Positions 42,647 to 53,213 of a stretch of 64,000 nucleotides of DNA are shown here, in pieces. The position numbers and the translations under genes were made by a program. How positions within the stretch are numbered: position 1 is the first letter of the stretch; every line of letters starts with the position of its first letter. Below the pieces are notes generated by a model. That model saw only the letters and a list, made by a program, of their open reading frames with translations. It was not told the origin of the DNA and made no database searches. Source of the DNA: Mesaphorura yosii (taxonomy: Eukaryota; Arthropoda; Collembola; Poduromorpha; Tullbergiidae); assembly GCA_009869945.1 (NCBI GenBank), contig WIXG01000056.1, forward strand, positions 186,001 through 250,000, given 5' to 3'.

Positions 42647-45237
42647 ATGTCGCATTCTTCATCTGGACGCGAAGATGGCTTCGCCACGAGCGTCGTGTAC
42701 GACGCAGTGAGCCGAGAGTCCCTCGAGGAAGTTCTGGAAATCCTAGACGATCTCTCAGCAAGCCGAGGTCGGGGTCGCGAACTGACGTCATTCATCAACT
42801 TTACTGACCCCCAAAATGAGCACAGCGCTGCTCTTCACCTTGCTGCCAAGCAGCTCAACGCCGAAATATTAAGTCTGCTTCTGCTGCATGGAGCCAACCC
42901 AAATATTCAAGATGTCAAAGGCTACACTCCAGTTCTGAGTGTGTTGAGCCATTTAAGAGGCAAGTGAAGTCAGTTTTGTCTTTTAGTTTGTTAACTAATC
43001 GATTCAACTATTTACCATCGCTTATCTTTAGATACTTGTCAATGCGAAGACTGTAGGCGCAAAGCTGTGAAATGCATCGACCTCCTCGGCGAGCACAAGG
43101 CCGACATGAATCTACACGACAAGAGCGGAGAACTCCGCCCACTTTACATGGCCGCCGAGCTCGGGCTTCAAGGCTGTGCGGCAGCGCTTCTTAATCATGG
43201 CGCAGATGCTACTGCAACTGGCGGTGGCACAGGCAGAGCAGGCAGTTGTCCTCCAACCAAGACCAAATCCCTCATGGCCGTGTTGCTTGAAAGAGTTCCT
43301 GAAGTTGTGCTGACCATCTTTGACCGAGCCATCCAAACTTCAACGGGCCCTGGTCAGCTGCACTGCGAGAGGTCCTTCGAACTCACGTTCGACATGAGTG
43401 CAATTATGCCACCGCAAATCACGTACTCTTCTGACAAAGAAAACGAAAACGGAAATATTGCCCATGATCAAGAAAATGGAAAGAACACATCCTCATCCTC
43501 CAAACTGAGGTCCAAAATCCGACCGCGTCGTGAAATGGGATTTCTCAGCGAGCTCCTGGATTCGAGCATGAAAAAGGACGTCCACGTGTACAACTCCATC
43601 CTCCAGCACCCGATGGTGCATCTGTTTGCTGATATCAAGTGGAATCGCCTTAAGTTCATTTACTTGATGTACATGCTTATGCAAGTAAGTCGAAGTCGGC
43701 ACTAAAAGATGTAAAGAAAAGAATCTATGATCCAATGTTTGAATTTCAGGCGAATTTCCTGATTTGGTACACCATCTTCCTGATTCTGGTCATTTACGTC
43801 GACTGCCACTTGAAGAAAGTCGCCGACACCGTTTCAATGCCGCCAGTGACTGACGGCGACGGTAACACCACCACCACGATTCATACAATCGAAGCTCCGC
43901 TCGGTCTCGGCCCGATCCAAATCGTGGACCCTTTCTCGTGTCACATCACGCTCACAACCAAGCTAGTCGCCTGCTATGTGCTTTTCCTCACACTCGCCTC
44001 ATGCATGAAGGAAATGATGCATTTGGTAATGGACTTTAGGAATTACGTATACGACATAGTCAACTATATACAAATAATTGGGATCGGTGCGGCGCTCGCG
44101 ACGGTCGTCATCGTGCTCAATCCCATTGCAATTAAGATACTGCATGTGACTTTGTACCCACTGGCTTCGTTCGGCATCGGCGTCTGCTGGCTTCAACTCT
44201 TCTTGATGGTTGGACGACTCCCGGAGTTTGCAATGTACTTGGAAATGCTGTCGAGGGTCACTTTCAACTTCGCCATGTCGCTGGCGATGTACTCTTTCAT
44301 ACTGATTGCGTTTGCAACTTCATACTGCATGCTGTTTCCGACTGTAAGTTATTAGCGTCTAATGTGGTCGTGAGTTCACTGGCACTGACAACTAACTTAT
44401 CACTTCTTAACATGACTAAATTCCTTCTGATTTTACCTTCAGGAATCAAAGCTCAGCGATTTCCCTTGGGCTCTGGTTCGCGTCATGACGTCGATGGCTG
44501 GCGAACTGAATTTCGAGACGCTATTTGAGGACACGCGCAAAATAATCAATCCTTGGGTGGCTCTTACTTGGTACATGTGCCTCCTGATCTTGGTGGCGAT
44601 GGTCCTAATGAATCTACTCGTCGGACTTGCAGTGAGCGATATCCAGGGATGCAAGAGAAATGCAGAAGTCGTGGTCATCCAACGAAGAATCCGCTACCTC
44701 GATTACTTGGAGAAGTCGTTCTTCTTGGGGACGATGTTCGTGCCCAACTTCGTGAGGGATTTCCTGAGGAAGCGAATTGCCATCGTCGTGCCAAGCGATG
44801 CACAGATTATGAACTGGCTGACACGCTCAAACTCGGCTTCCGCCGGTCTCAAAGTGACCATTCGCCCGAACGACCCCAGGAGCGGAACCAGGCTGACTTC
44901 ATCCACGAAGATGGCCATCAGATCGTGGATGAAGCGAACGAAGACTCAAAGATCGCATCACAGAACGGGAGAAGAACCGACTTGTGAGTCTGCGCATGTG
45001 CATACGCACGGAAAATCGGTTCCAGTGCAAGTTGATAGGGTCAAACGATTTCAATCTCAGACTCACAAAGAGCCTGGCGTTCCTGCGGCTGCAGCTGTTG
45101 GCGACAGCCGGCGAATGAGGCACATGGAATACAAAATGCAACAGCTTGAAACCCGGCTCATTGAGCTGGACGTGAAACTGGATCGGTATTTTGATCGAAT
45201 CTTATTTATTAAAGAGAGCAATGAGTACGAACAATAA
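42647..45237 (+). CDS. TRPA-family cation channel (painless/pyrexia-like, short ankyrin N-terminus)
   Basis: Four exons (42647-42959, 43032-43684, 43750-44343, 44443-45237) encode 784 aa. TRPA channels are plasma-membrane cation channels gated by heat, irritants or mechanical stimuli. Only two or three ankyrin repeats are visible (AALHLAAKQ...LLLHGANPNIQD; LLGEHKADMN; PLYMAAELG...LLNHGADA), fewer than the 8-17 usual in the family. The transmembrane domain spans about residues 320-600. The pore helix and filter read VRVMTSMAGELNFETLF, and S6 is VLMNLLVGLAVSDIQ, the TRPA hallmark. A basic tail and a terminal coiled coil (YKMQQLETRLIELDVKLDRY) follow. Intron 1 is GC-AG: the donor G|GCAAGT at 42959/42960 joins to give Asp and continues into a C-x-C-x2-C motif. 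The stop codon overlaps an AATAAA hexamer. Confidence 0.88.
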
Positions 45238-45238
45238 A
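45233..45238 (+). terminator. poly(A) hexamer overlapping the TRPA stop codon
   Basis: AATAAA includes the TAA stop (45235-45237). If used, the 3' UTR would be only tens of bases, ending before the convergent F-box gene. Confidence 0.45.
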
Positions 45239-45322
45239 TGCATAGGAAGATACGAATATAGCAATTAGAGCATTGTAAGTAGTTACTTGTTACTTGTTGA
45301 TACTGATCTAGTCACCGATTTC

Positions 45323-47117
45323 TCAATAAACCTCGAAAACTTCGCGATTGACTCGAACGCAGACGACTTCGTCGGTCCCATCCGTAAAGTTGGTGTAGTG
45401 ATAATTCTTTTTGCGTCGAATTGAGATCGTGAGACCCTTCTGATTGGTCGACTCCGCACACCAGCCCCGGAGTTGACGCACCATCGGTTCAATGTCCAGA
45501 TCCAGGCGAAGTCGCTGCTTGTCAAACCCGTAGTTGATGACTTGATTCCAGCTGAGCTCTTCAAGTCGCTTCGCCTCGGTCAGCAGTCTCTTCATTTGAT
45601 CCGCAGTCATCTCGTGTTGCGCTTCTTTGTCCGAGTAGAAACTAAGCTGAAGTCTCCGGACGTTTGGAGCAAACTGAATGATCCAGTGGACGCAGTCGTC
45701 GTAGACCTCTTCGGGCGCGGTTGGGACGCGTGTGCTGTCTCTAAAAAGCAGGAGCTTCAGGACTTGAAGATTCAGCAGTTTGTACTTGAGGCAGGCCGGA
45801 GAGCTGAGAATGTCCTTGAATGGATTGCTCCTGACGGAGAAGTACAAGTCCAGCAGCTGCACGTTGGATCCCTTGCTCACGTGTGCGTGCTGGTGAATCC
45901 ACGCCAGTTGGGAGAAGCCACGCACGTACAACGAGAGAGCTCTGAAACTGGCGCTGGCGTGACCAAGAATATCAGTCAGCTTCAGGTCCTGGTCAGCGGT
46001 CATCAGAACGAGGGTGCTGAGGCGCGACAGAGTTTTGAATAACTTCTCGAATTCTGAAATTAATAAATTCAATTAATACACGCCACTGCACTGAATGGCT
46101 GCACTGCAGACTTGAATATTGAGCTGTGGCGCAAACCTCACCTGAATTTAGCGCCAGCCTTTCTTCACGTGATCCCAGTAGTCTCAGATTATTTATCTTG
46201 GATCCAGTGTAGGAGCACCGAAACTCTTCGAGATTGGTCAGGACATTAAACTGTGGGACCAATGACAGAATATGGGCGTAGCGACTCGCCAGCAGACAGA
46301 CATGTAGGCTTTTGATTTGGGCTTCATGATTCTTGATGAAAGCGGTCACTGATTCGACGAAGTCTGTCCAGTTTGTGTGCATGGCTCCTTCGGCCGGCGC
46401 AATGTAGCAGTTCTGACGGATGCTGACTGTCGTCAAGTTGTCGATACACACGTGGCTCAGAAAGACGTTCAGCGTGTTCCAGTGCAATGGCGCGGAATTT
46501 GCAACTGGTAGAGCACAAATCAAGCTGAGAGTTGTCAGATTCTGAAATCGGAATGCTTGCTTCGGGTTTGTCTTCATGAAGGCCAAGGAACAATTCTGAA
46601 AGCAGTGGCTCACGAACGTCAGGACTCTCGTGGTTGGAGACACGCAGTAGTAACGCAGCAGAGCTCTGAGATTGTCCTCTGAATTCCCTTCTTGGATGAT
46701 GACAGTTCTCGCTGGAGGAAGCTTGACTCGTGTAGAAGAAAGAATCGGGAGGGGCTTGGCACAATTCCTGAAAATCAGCTGTGAGAATTCCGGCTGAAAG
46801 GAATGCTCAAGAATTTGCAGGGAGTTGGCCCCGTTTTCGTCTGTAGCAGTGCCGGACGTCTTGAAACTGTGCGATGCGAGGAAAATGTACCAGTCTTTGC
46901 ACACGAGACGTGCGCTCTTCAGGTTCCCAGCCGGGTCACTATCGAGTGTCTTGAAGATTTGCTCCTTCACCTGAAATTGGCAGAAACGGATTTCATGTTT
47001 CATCGCTTTCCCTGATTTGATTTGCCGTACCGTGTAAGATTTCATTTGGCTTACTAAGTCTGGCAATTGACCAAATGTTGTCTCATGCGAACTTGGGCGG
47101 GGGCGACGGTTGGCCAT
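45323..47117 (-). CDS. F-box protein with divergent C-terminal region (second copy)
   Basis: Three exons (47055-47117, 46142-46970, 45323-46053) encode 540 aa. The F-box is split by a phase-0 intron after LPDL: the joined sequence LPDLVKEQIFKTL followed by LVCKDWYIF matches the Skp1-binding consensus. Without splicing the frame stays open through the 84-base intron, so a one-exon reading is possible, but it would break the F-box, and the GTAAGC donor and TTTCAG acceptor are good. The rest is Leu-rich with LRR-like stretches such as NLTTLSLICALP and LLNLQVLKLLLF. Presumed role: substrate adaptor of an SCF ubiquitin ligase. It shares the intron position with the F-box gene at 12.9-14.6 kb. No poly(A) hexamer lies in the 85 bases before the TRPA stop. 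Confidence 0.82.
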
Positions 47118-47909
47118 GTTTGAAAATGATTGATGGCTTGACTCATGAACAGCCGGTCTAAACCTGAGCTAAATTTATCTCTTTAACCAATTAATACGAC
47201 GAATTACTAAATAAATCTCGAAATCTGGGAAAGAAAGATGAAACCCATCAAATAAGGTAGCTGCTTCGTCCATATTTGTTCGTTTGTGTTCTTAACCGCA
47301 GCGTAGGCTAATCAGCCTCAACTCTCAGCGTCGATTTTTACTAATAATGAACTTTTGTTAGATGAATTCACATTACATCCTTATCAGGGGTTCACACCAC
47401 CGAATCGTAGCTATCGTTGCTAAGGACTTCCGAATTCAGCAGACGAGCTCACTGAGCCGAGTTGCATTTGTCACGTTTCGTATTTCATCGAACTGGATGC
47501 CCTTGACCGTTTAATTGGGCCAGGCGCAGGCAGGTGACAAGGCAAGACGAAGGTCGCCGCTGTAAGTGGAAAAGTGGATGTGGCTAACGTGACTCCGACT
47601 AACTGACTCAGGCGCGTAGAATAACACTTGCATCATACGCGATACCATCGATAAAAACCTGGACGACCTCCGGAGAAACCAGTTTTTTGGTATGCGTTGT
47701 AAAGTTTTGCGCCGTGCCGTGACGATTTCGTATGATGGGAAGACGTTGATTAAGGATGAAGGAAGTTTTTCAGTTCAGTTTGAAATTTCCATGAAGAAAG
47801 ATAGACTGTAGCAAGACGCGCAAAAGGTAAACGACGACACGGGACAGGCGATACGGAACGGAGTATTTAGCCAAGAATATTTTGGAAGGTTTGGAATTTG
47901 GACGTCAAA
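47118..47909. promoter_or_regulatory. divergent intergenic region, F-box gene / TTC36
   Basis: 792 bases between outward-facing start codons. No TATA box is convincing. There is no gene-like open frame with family support. Confidence 0.4.
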
Positions 47910-48693
47910 ATGTCGACCCCACACGATAACGAGATCCTGAACCACATCTTCAATCCGCTGCTCCCAACCGGTGACGTTGTGTTCCAACTTCAGGAGGAAG
48001 GAGAAGTAGCAGGTAACAGCAGCGTCTAGCAGTTTCAGTCCGTGTGCAATTATTATTATTGACCGAGACTAATTTTTGAAAACACGTCTCCAGAGGGCGA
48101 AATAATTCCAGAACCAGAAACAGCAGCTCTGAAGGAGTTTAAAAGGCTAGAAATTGAAGGCGTGAAGGCTGCCGAGACAGGAAAGCTAAACCTCGCCCTT
48201 GATTTGTTCACACAGGCCATTCAAATCGCTCCGCCATCGCATCTTGCATCGGGATACAACAACCGAGCACAAACGTTCAGGCTCCTGGGACAAATTGAGC
48301 GTGAGTAAAGTCATTCCAAAGCATAAGTTAAAGTCTGTCTAATAGCTGATATTTGGATTTATCCAAAATTGAACAGAAGCCAAAGATGACCTCAACAACG
48401 CAATCAACCTGAGTGAAGGGCGTGGACGCGCTGGCTGCCAAGCCTACTGTCAGCGAGGTCTCATTTATTTGAAGGAGTCGAAGGAACACGAGGCCCGAAG
48501 TGACTTCCAGGTCGCCGCAAATTTGGGCAGTCAATTCGCCAAAGCCCAGCTTGTGCAGCTGAATCCTTATGCTGCACTCTGTAACAAGATGCTGAAGCAA
48601 ATGTTCACGAAAGTCAGAAGCGGGTGTAATTTGCCCGAAACTCAAAATGAAGAGGGTGATAACGGAAATGGTGAATATAAAATGAAAGATTAA
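47910..48693 (+). CDS. TTC36: tetratricopeptide repeat protein 36
   Basis: Three exons (47910-48012, 48094-48300, 48377-48693) encode 208 aa; human TTC36 is about 189. The N-terminus follows the family pattern (STPHDNEILNHIFNPLLPTGD). Three TPR units are visible at about residues 50-150: EGVKAAETGKLNLALDLFTQAI, then YNNRAQTFRLLGQ...AKDDLNNAINLSEG, then YCQRGLIYLKESKEHEARSDFQVAANLG. The family signature LNPYAALCNKML closes the core. A ~25-residue acidic/polar tail is extra. TTC36 is a chaperone-associated TPR protein in vertebrates; the arthropod function is not established. Introns are GT-AG and all phases agree. Confidence 0.95.
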
Positions 48694-48912
48694 AATCGTA
48701 CAATTTTTGTCATATTATCGTATTATCATTTATTCGTTTGAATCTCTAAAATCTCATGTTAATTACCTAAAAGTACGTAAATACTTTTCAAGTCTTACAA
48801 TACCATGAGGTTAATGTTTCTTCTCCTGTCTAGGCCAAGCCACGCATTAAAAACATCGAATTATTCCATTCATCAATTCAAAATTAGGGTTTAAAGGCTA
48901 AATTTAAATTCG
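48694..48912. other. convergent intergenic region, TTC36 / SLC23
   Basis: 219 bases between two facing stop codons. A minus-strand AATAAA (plus TTTATT near 48728-48733) could serve the SLC23 gene. Confidence 0.45.
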
Positions 48913-51900
48913 TTAGTGACGTGAATCTCTCTTGCTTTTGCTCTTTCTGACCGTCGGCAGTTTCCCAAGTATACTTTTCTCGTATGTCGGTGAAATCGGA
49001 ACCCACTTCATGAACCCAATTCTGCAATGAAAGGTTACTCATGTTAGCTATGAGCATGAATTTAGCCCCTACCTTTCACAAATCATACTTACTTTTTTAT
49101 TAGACCCGTTATCAGCGGAGGATCGTACGTCGTGTCTCGTCCGACCGAGGCGTCATCATCGCCTGCGCGCATGTGAGCTGACCATTCGACGAGGCCGCGC
49201 TCTTCCCGTGTGCCTGCTCAGGATTGATTTCGATGAAGTCATTAGGAATTTGCCGATTCAATCACTTTGCTCGCGATTGCACGCTTTCACTAATAACGAA
49301 CCTGGAATCGTGTTGTCCAGCACAAATCCAAGCAGCCCAGCCACAAACATTCCAGTAGACAGCAGAATTGTGATGATTTGATTGATGCTGTCGTTGCCTA
49401 CGTCGATCGCATTCCGATTTGCGTCCATCCACTGCGAGATGACCATCCCAAAGAAGAGGGAGAACCCAATTACGAAGATGTTCCGAGGAGCATTCAAGTC
49501 AACGCCATGCAAATTCGCGAGTCCGACACCGGTCACCGTTGCAAACACCACACAGAAAATTCCGCCAATGATGGGCTCCGGGATACTGATGAAAACGGCC
49601 CCAATTTTACAAATCATTCCATTCAGAATCATGAGAATTCCAGCCGCCTGAATGACACGTCGAGCACCGACTTTTGTTACGCTGATGGCTCCAATGTTTT
49701 CCGAATACGACGTTGTGCCATTGCCTACGTCAAAGTAAAATGAAGCTCTTTGATATTCAGATCTTGATTTCAGCAATTCTATCGCGTGCCGGCACTTGGC
49801 TTGCTTACCCGTCCCCCAAATGCCAGCGATGACGCATCCCAGCCCCTCAATGGAAATTCCACGATTGATGGCGTGCGTCGGAGGTGTTTTCGCCCCCGCA
49901 ATTCTTGCACAAGCGTAATAATCTCCAATCGACTCGATAGTCGAGGCGATGATTGCCGACACCATTCCAAAGACTGCGCCCACCGTGATTACTGGCAAGC
50001 CCCATTGAACTGTAATCACGTAAAAGCAAATTAACATTAACCAGAGACAAGTATTGAATCCAGTCAAAAATAGGACTTACAAGGGTATGGAATTCGAAAC
50101 CATGAAGACTGCTCAATAATTTTGGATTTAATGTCAGTTCTCGCAGCGTCGCCAGCCGGAAGTACGTCTGTAGCAGTCAGAATGTAGCAGAGAATCCAGC
50201 ACACGGCCATTGTAAACAAGACCTAGTGAACAAGGGGATTTTTCACTCTTGATTTATGACTCCGGATTACGCATTAAGTTAAAAAGCATTAAGCACTCAT
50301 TTCTAGTCAATTACCGGAAAGACTTGGAAGAACGGATACCGCTTACGTCCATTACGCTTCGTGGACTGCGTGAATGGAAGTGGAATCTTGAAGTCCTTCA
50401 TGTATTGCGAAAAGAGGATAATGAGCACCATCGTCCTGCGAATTCAAACAAACCCATGCACTTTTTGTGGATTTCGAACTGTGGTAGGCTATTTATTAGG
50501 TGAAGAAACGTACAATATTGCAATCCACCAATTTGTGGCCGAATGCTAAAAAAAAATAGGAAAAAGCACAAAATTCATTATCAAATTAACTCGTCACTCT
50601 AAATTATAGTGTATAAATAATGTATAGTGCTGGTGTAATTTGTTTACCTGAGCTGCGACCTTGAACAAACTGAACCCGATCATTGCAATTGCCGGCGCAA
50701 TGGTCATGGGTGTGATCCATTGTAGGATTACTCCAACCAATCCTGTGTCAAGGAAAGCCATACTCATACAGGCGGAAATCGCAAACGCAAAGAAATGAAT
50801 TATCGCTTGGACTCACCGAAAAGTCCAAAGGCCACTTCAAAAAGAGAACTGATGATGATTGCACTGCAAACGTACACAATTCAAACACGTTAGAGCCCAT
50901 TTTAAGTCTGAGTATCTCTTGTGACTTACCCTTGAACTTCCCGCATTCTTTGCTGCCAAATCTCCGTCTTGGCGTCTTCATCAAGCCCGTCCGTCGAGGG
51001 ACAGGGCCCTTGCTGGTTTAAAATCGCAATAGTTGGAACGATAAACGCAAAACTTCCGCCTTGGATGATCGGCAGTCGAGTCCCGAACGTACTTTGCAAC
51101 AGTGTCACGATTCCCGATACGAAAATGATGGTGGAGATTATGTTGGCTTTATCCTACGCGGTAAATTCCAAGTTAGAAACCCGAATTTCAGGAAAGAGGC
51201 AAGCATTGCACGTACCGGGTCGTCATTCGACATGCACATCAGCGGTGTGAGGATGAACGGGACAGAAACTGTGGATCCAGCCATTGATAAGTAGTGCTAC
51301 AAACAAGAGAAAGTAAGTTACTTCCGTATAAAACATTAAAATTAGACTTCCATTTGTCCATTTACTGGTTAGCTCACCTGGAAGCCTAAAAACAGTGTCA
51401 AGTACCATGGCGGTTCATCGTCAATTTCATAGTACAGCAATTTCCTCCTGGGCCCAGGCTGCCCGTGATTGTGGTTGTTCACGCCCATGCTGCTCTCGCT
51501 TCCGCTCTGAATGATGACGGGCGTCGCGCTGTCAAACGAAGTGGTCGTGTTGGACGTGGAGAGGGCTGTGATGTTGTCACTGCTGCCGCTGCTGCTGGAC
51601 ACACTGCTCCCATCAGAGCTGTTGCTATTGCTTGCGGCATACAAGCCATTACCATTCTTGGACTGCGGCTGCGGGTCCATATTGACCTTTTCCGTGAGGG
51701 TAGCGAATTTGATTGACTGATAACTCGGGGGAGATTCCAGCGCGGTTCGGTTTCTGTTTATTTGCTGAGATTCTTGGACGCTGCTCGGTGCCTTAAATAA
51801 TGTCAGTTGTCAGTGTTCATTGCTCAAGGTCTGCTGGACAAGTAGTAAATGTGGAGTTCATGACGCAGGGGAAGTTATTCAATGACTGTGGTCATGATTC

Positions 51901-53213
51901 ATAGCTTGAAAACAAGCAGCTAATCTAAGGAGGACGTGAGAGCCACGCCATGTCAGAGATCAAATGAGTAATTAAACTCAATTGCTTCATGCATTTGTGC
52001 AATCCTGAGCTAAACAACCGCGTCATCACCCATCGTCCCATTGCTCAATGGAAACGGTCATAAAATTCGTACTGGAAACTAAATGTCGACCTCGTGTGGC
52101 CTAAATTCAGGTCTGAAGTCAAAAATCGAACCTTCTGGTAATTTTCCAATGACTCCTAGACTTTGTGCCGTGCCGTGCCGTGCCAACTTTTCCACCAAAT
52201 AACAAAATATTTACCCCACGCCTTCTTCGTTCTGTTCGTCACCTTTTCACCTTTTGATTTGCCTTGCTATACATTTTGAGGACGATCGTCAGCTAAAAAT
52301 CGTCGAGTCGATGCAATAAACTGTTTCCATGGCCTATAACTATGCTAAATGAAATCACTGCTTGCGATGTCACGACAAAGATCGAAGTCGAAGTGCTCGT
52401 GCAAGTCTGAGTGAAGTGAAGTAAATCGTTCTCCAGCTCACTTTATATTACTCAATCAGCATTCAGCATGTGCATGCCTTCGTTCGTCCAGACATTCGTG
52501 CCGAGCACAGGTTAAGAAGGAAGTGGCGAATTAAAATTAAGCTGTATTATCTAATGTCTAGCGTTCTAGCATTGCTACGCTACACTTCGCGAATGGTGAA
52601 TAGCGAATTTTAAATGAACTTAATAAAAATGATAGCCACTTAATTTTTCGGACCTCGGCGGGGGAATTAACCTACATAAATACACGGTTCATACAGCCAA
52701 GGGGCTGGTGTTAATTAATTGTCTCGACAAGAACGACACGTTTGGCGAGCTGGCTAATGGAGTCATGTAAATTCTTGTCTTTTGAGCGCCGAGGTCGATA
52801 AATGGTCGTGTTGTGGTTTGCGTTCGCCTGGTCTAATTGAGAAAACCGACACACATGCCAGCAAAGTATTAAGTGATAACTCAATAATGCGGGACTTCAA
52901 GTCAAGCTGAGCTGGCGGCTATCTGCGTGGTTTGATAACTTAATTTAATTTTGAGCTCGGGCATTCAGCCAAATTATCCAGCCATCCAGCCTAATCTGCG
53001 ATGGACTTTAAGTTGGATTTGGGCTCGTGATGTCGCCACGGAGTGACCTGAGCCGCGGCGCCGCGGTAGGTCTACTCGACTATCAGAATGATGCATGACC
53101 TCATCAACCCCAAATTTCATTCATTGTAACCAAAGCAAGAAGCCGAATAACGAAATTATGTTCCGTACAATGCTTACCTTGCCATCGTCGTCCTCCAGCG
53201 CTGGATTGTCCAT
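48913..53213 (-). CDS. SLC23: SLC23 nucleobase:ascorbate symporter family transporter
   Basis: Thirteen exons (53178-53213, 51378-51716, 51216-51296, 50930-51153, 50817-50863, 50648-50742, 50514-50545, 50315-50435, 50081-50222, 49809-50009, 49302-49724, 49093-49213, 48913-49021) encode 656 aa. The family carries vitamin C (SVCT1/2) or nucleobases with sodium across the plasma membrane; the substrate here cannot be decided. A ~105-residue Ser/Asn-rich cytosolic N-terminus precedes the core. Landmarks: HYLSMAGSTVSVPFIL, IIQGGSFAFIVPTIAIL, TIESIGDYYACARIAG, PPTHAINRGI, the NAT signature ENIGAISVTK, and LDNTIPGTREERGL after the last helix. The first coding exon has only 12 codons and is separated by a 1.46-kb intron; an in-frame Met at the MDPQPQ segment of exon 2 could be an alternative start. 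Only the three GT donors with weak consensus (GTACGT, GTAATT, GTTCGT) are unusual. Confidence 0.93.
52166..52184. repeat. TGCCG pentanucleotide microsatellite
   Basis: Three copies of TGCCG plus TGCC, inside the first intron of the SLC23 gene. Confidence 0.8.
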
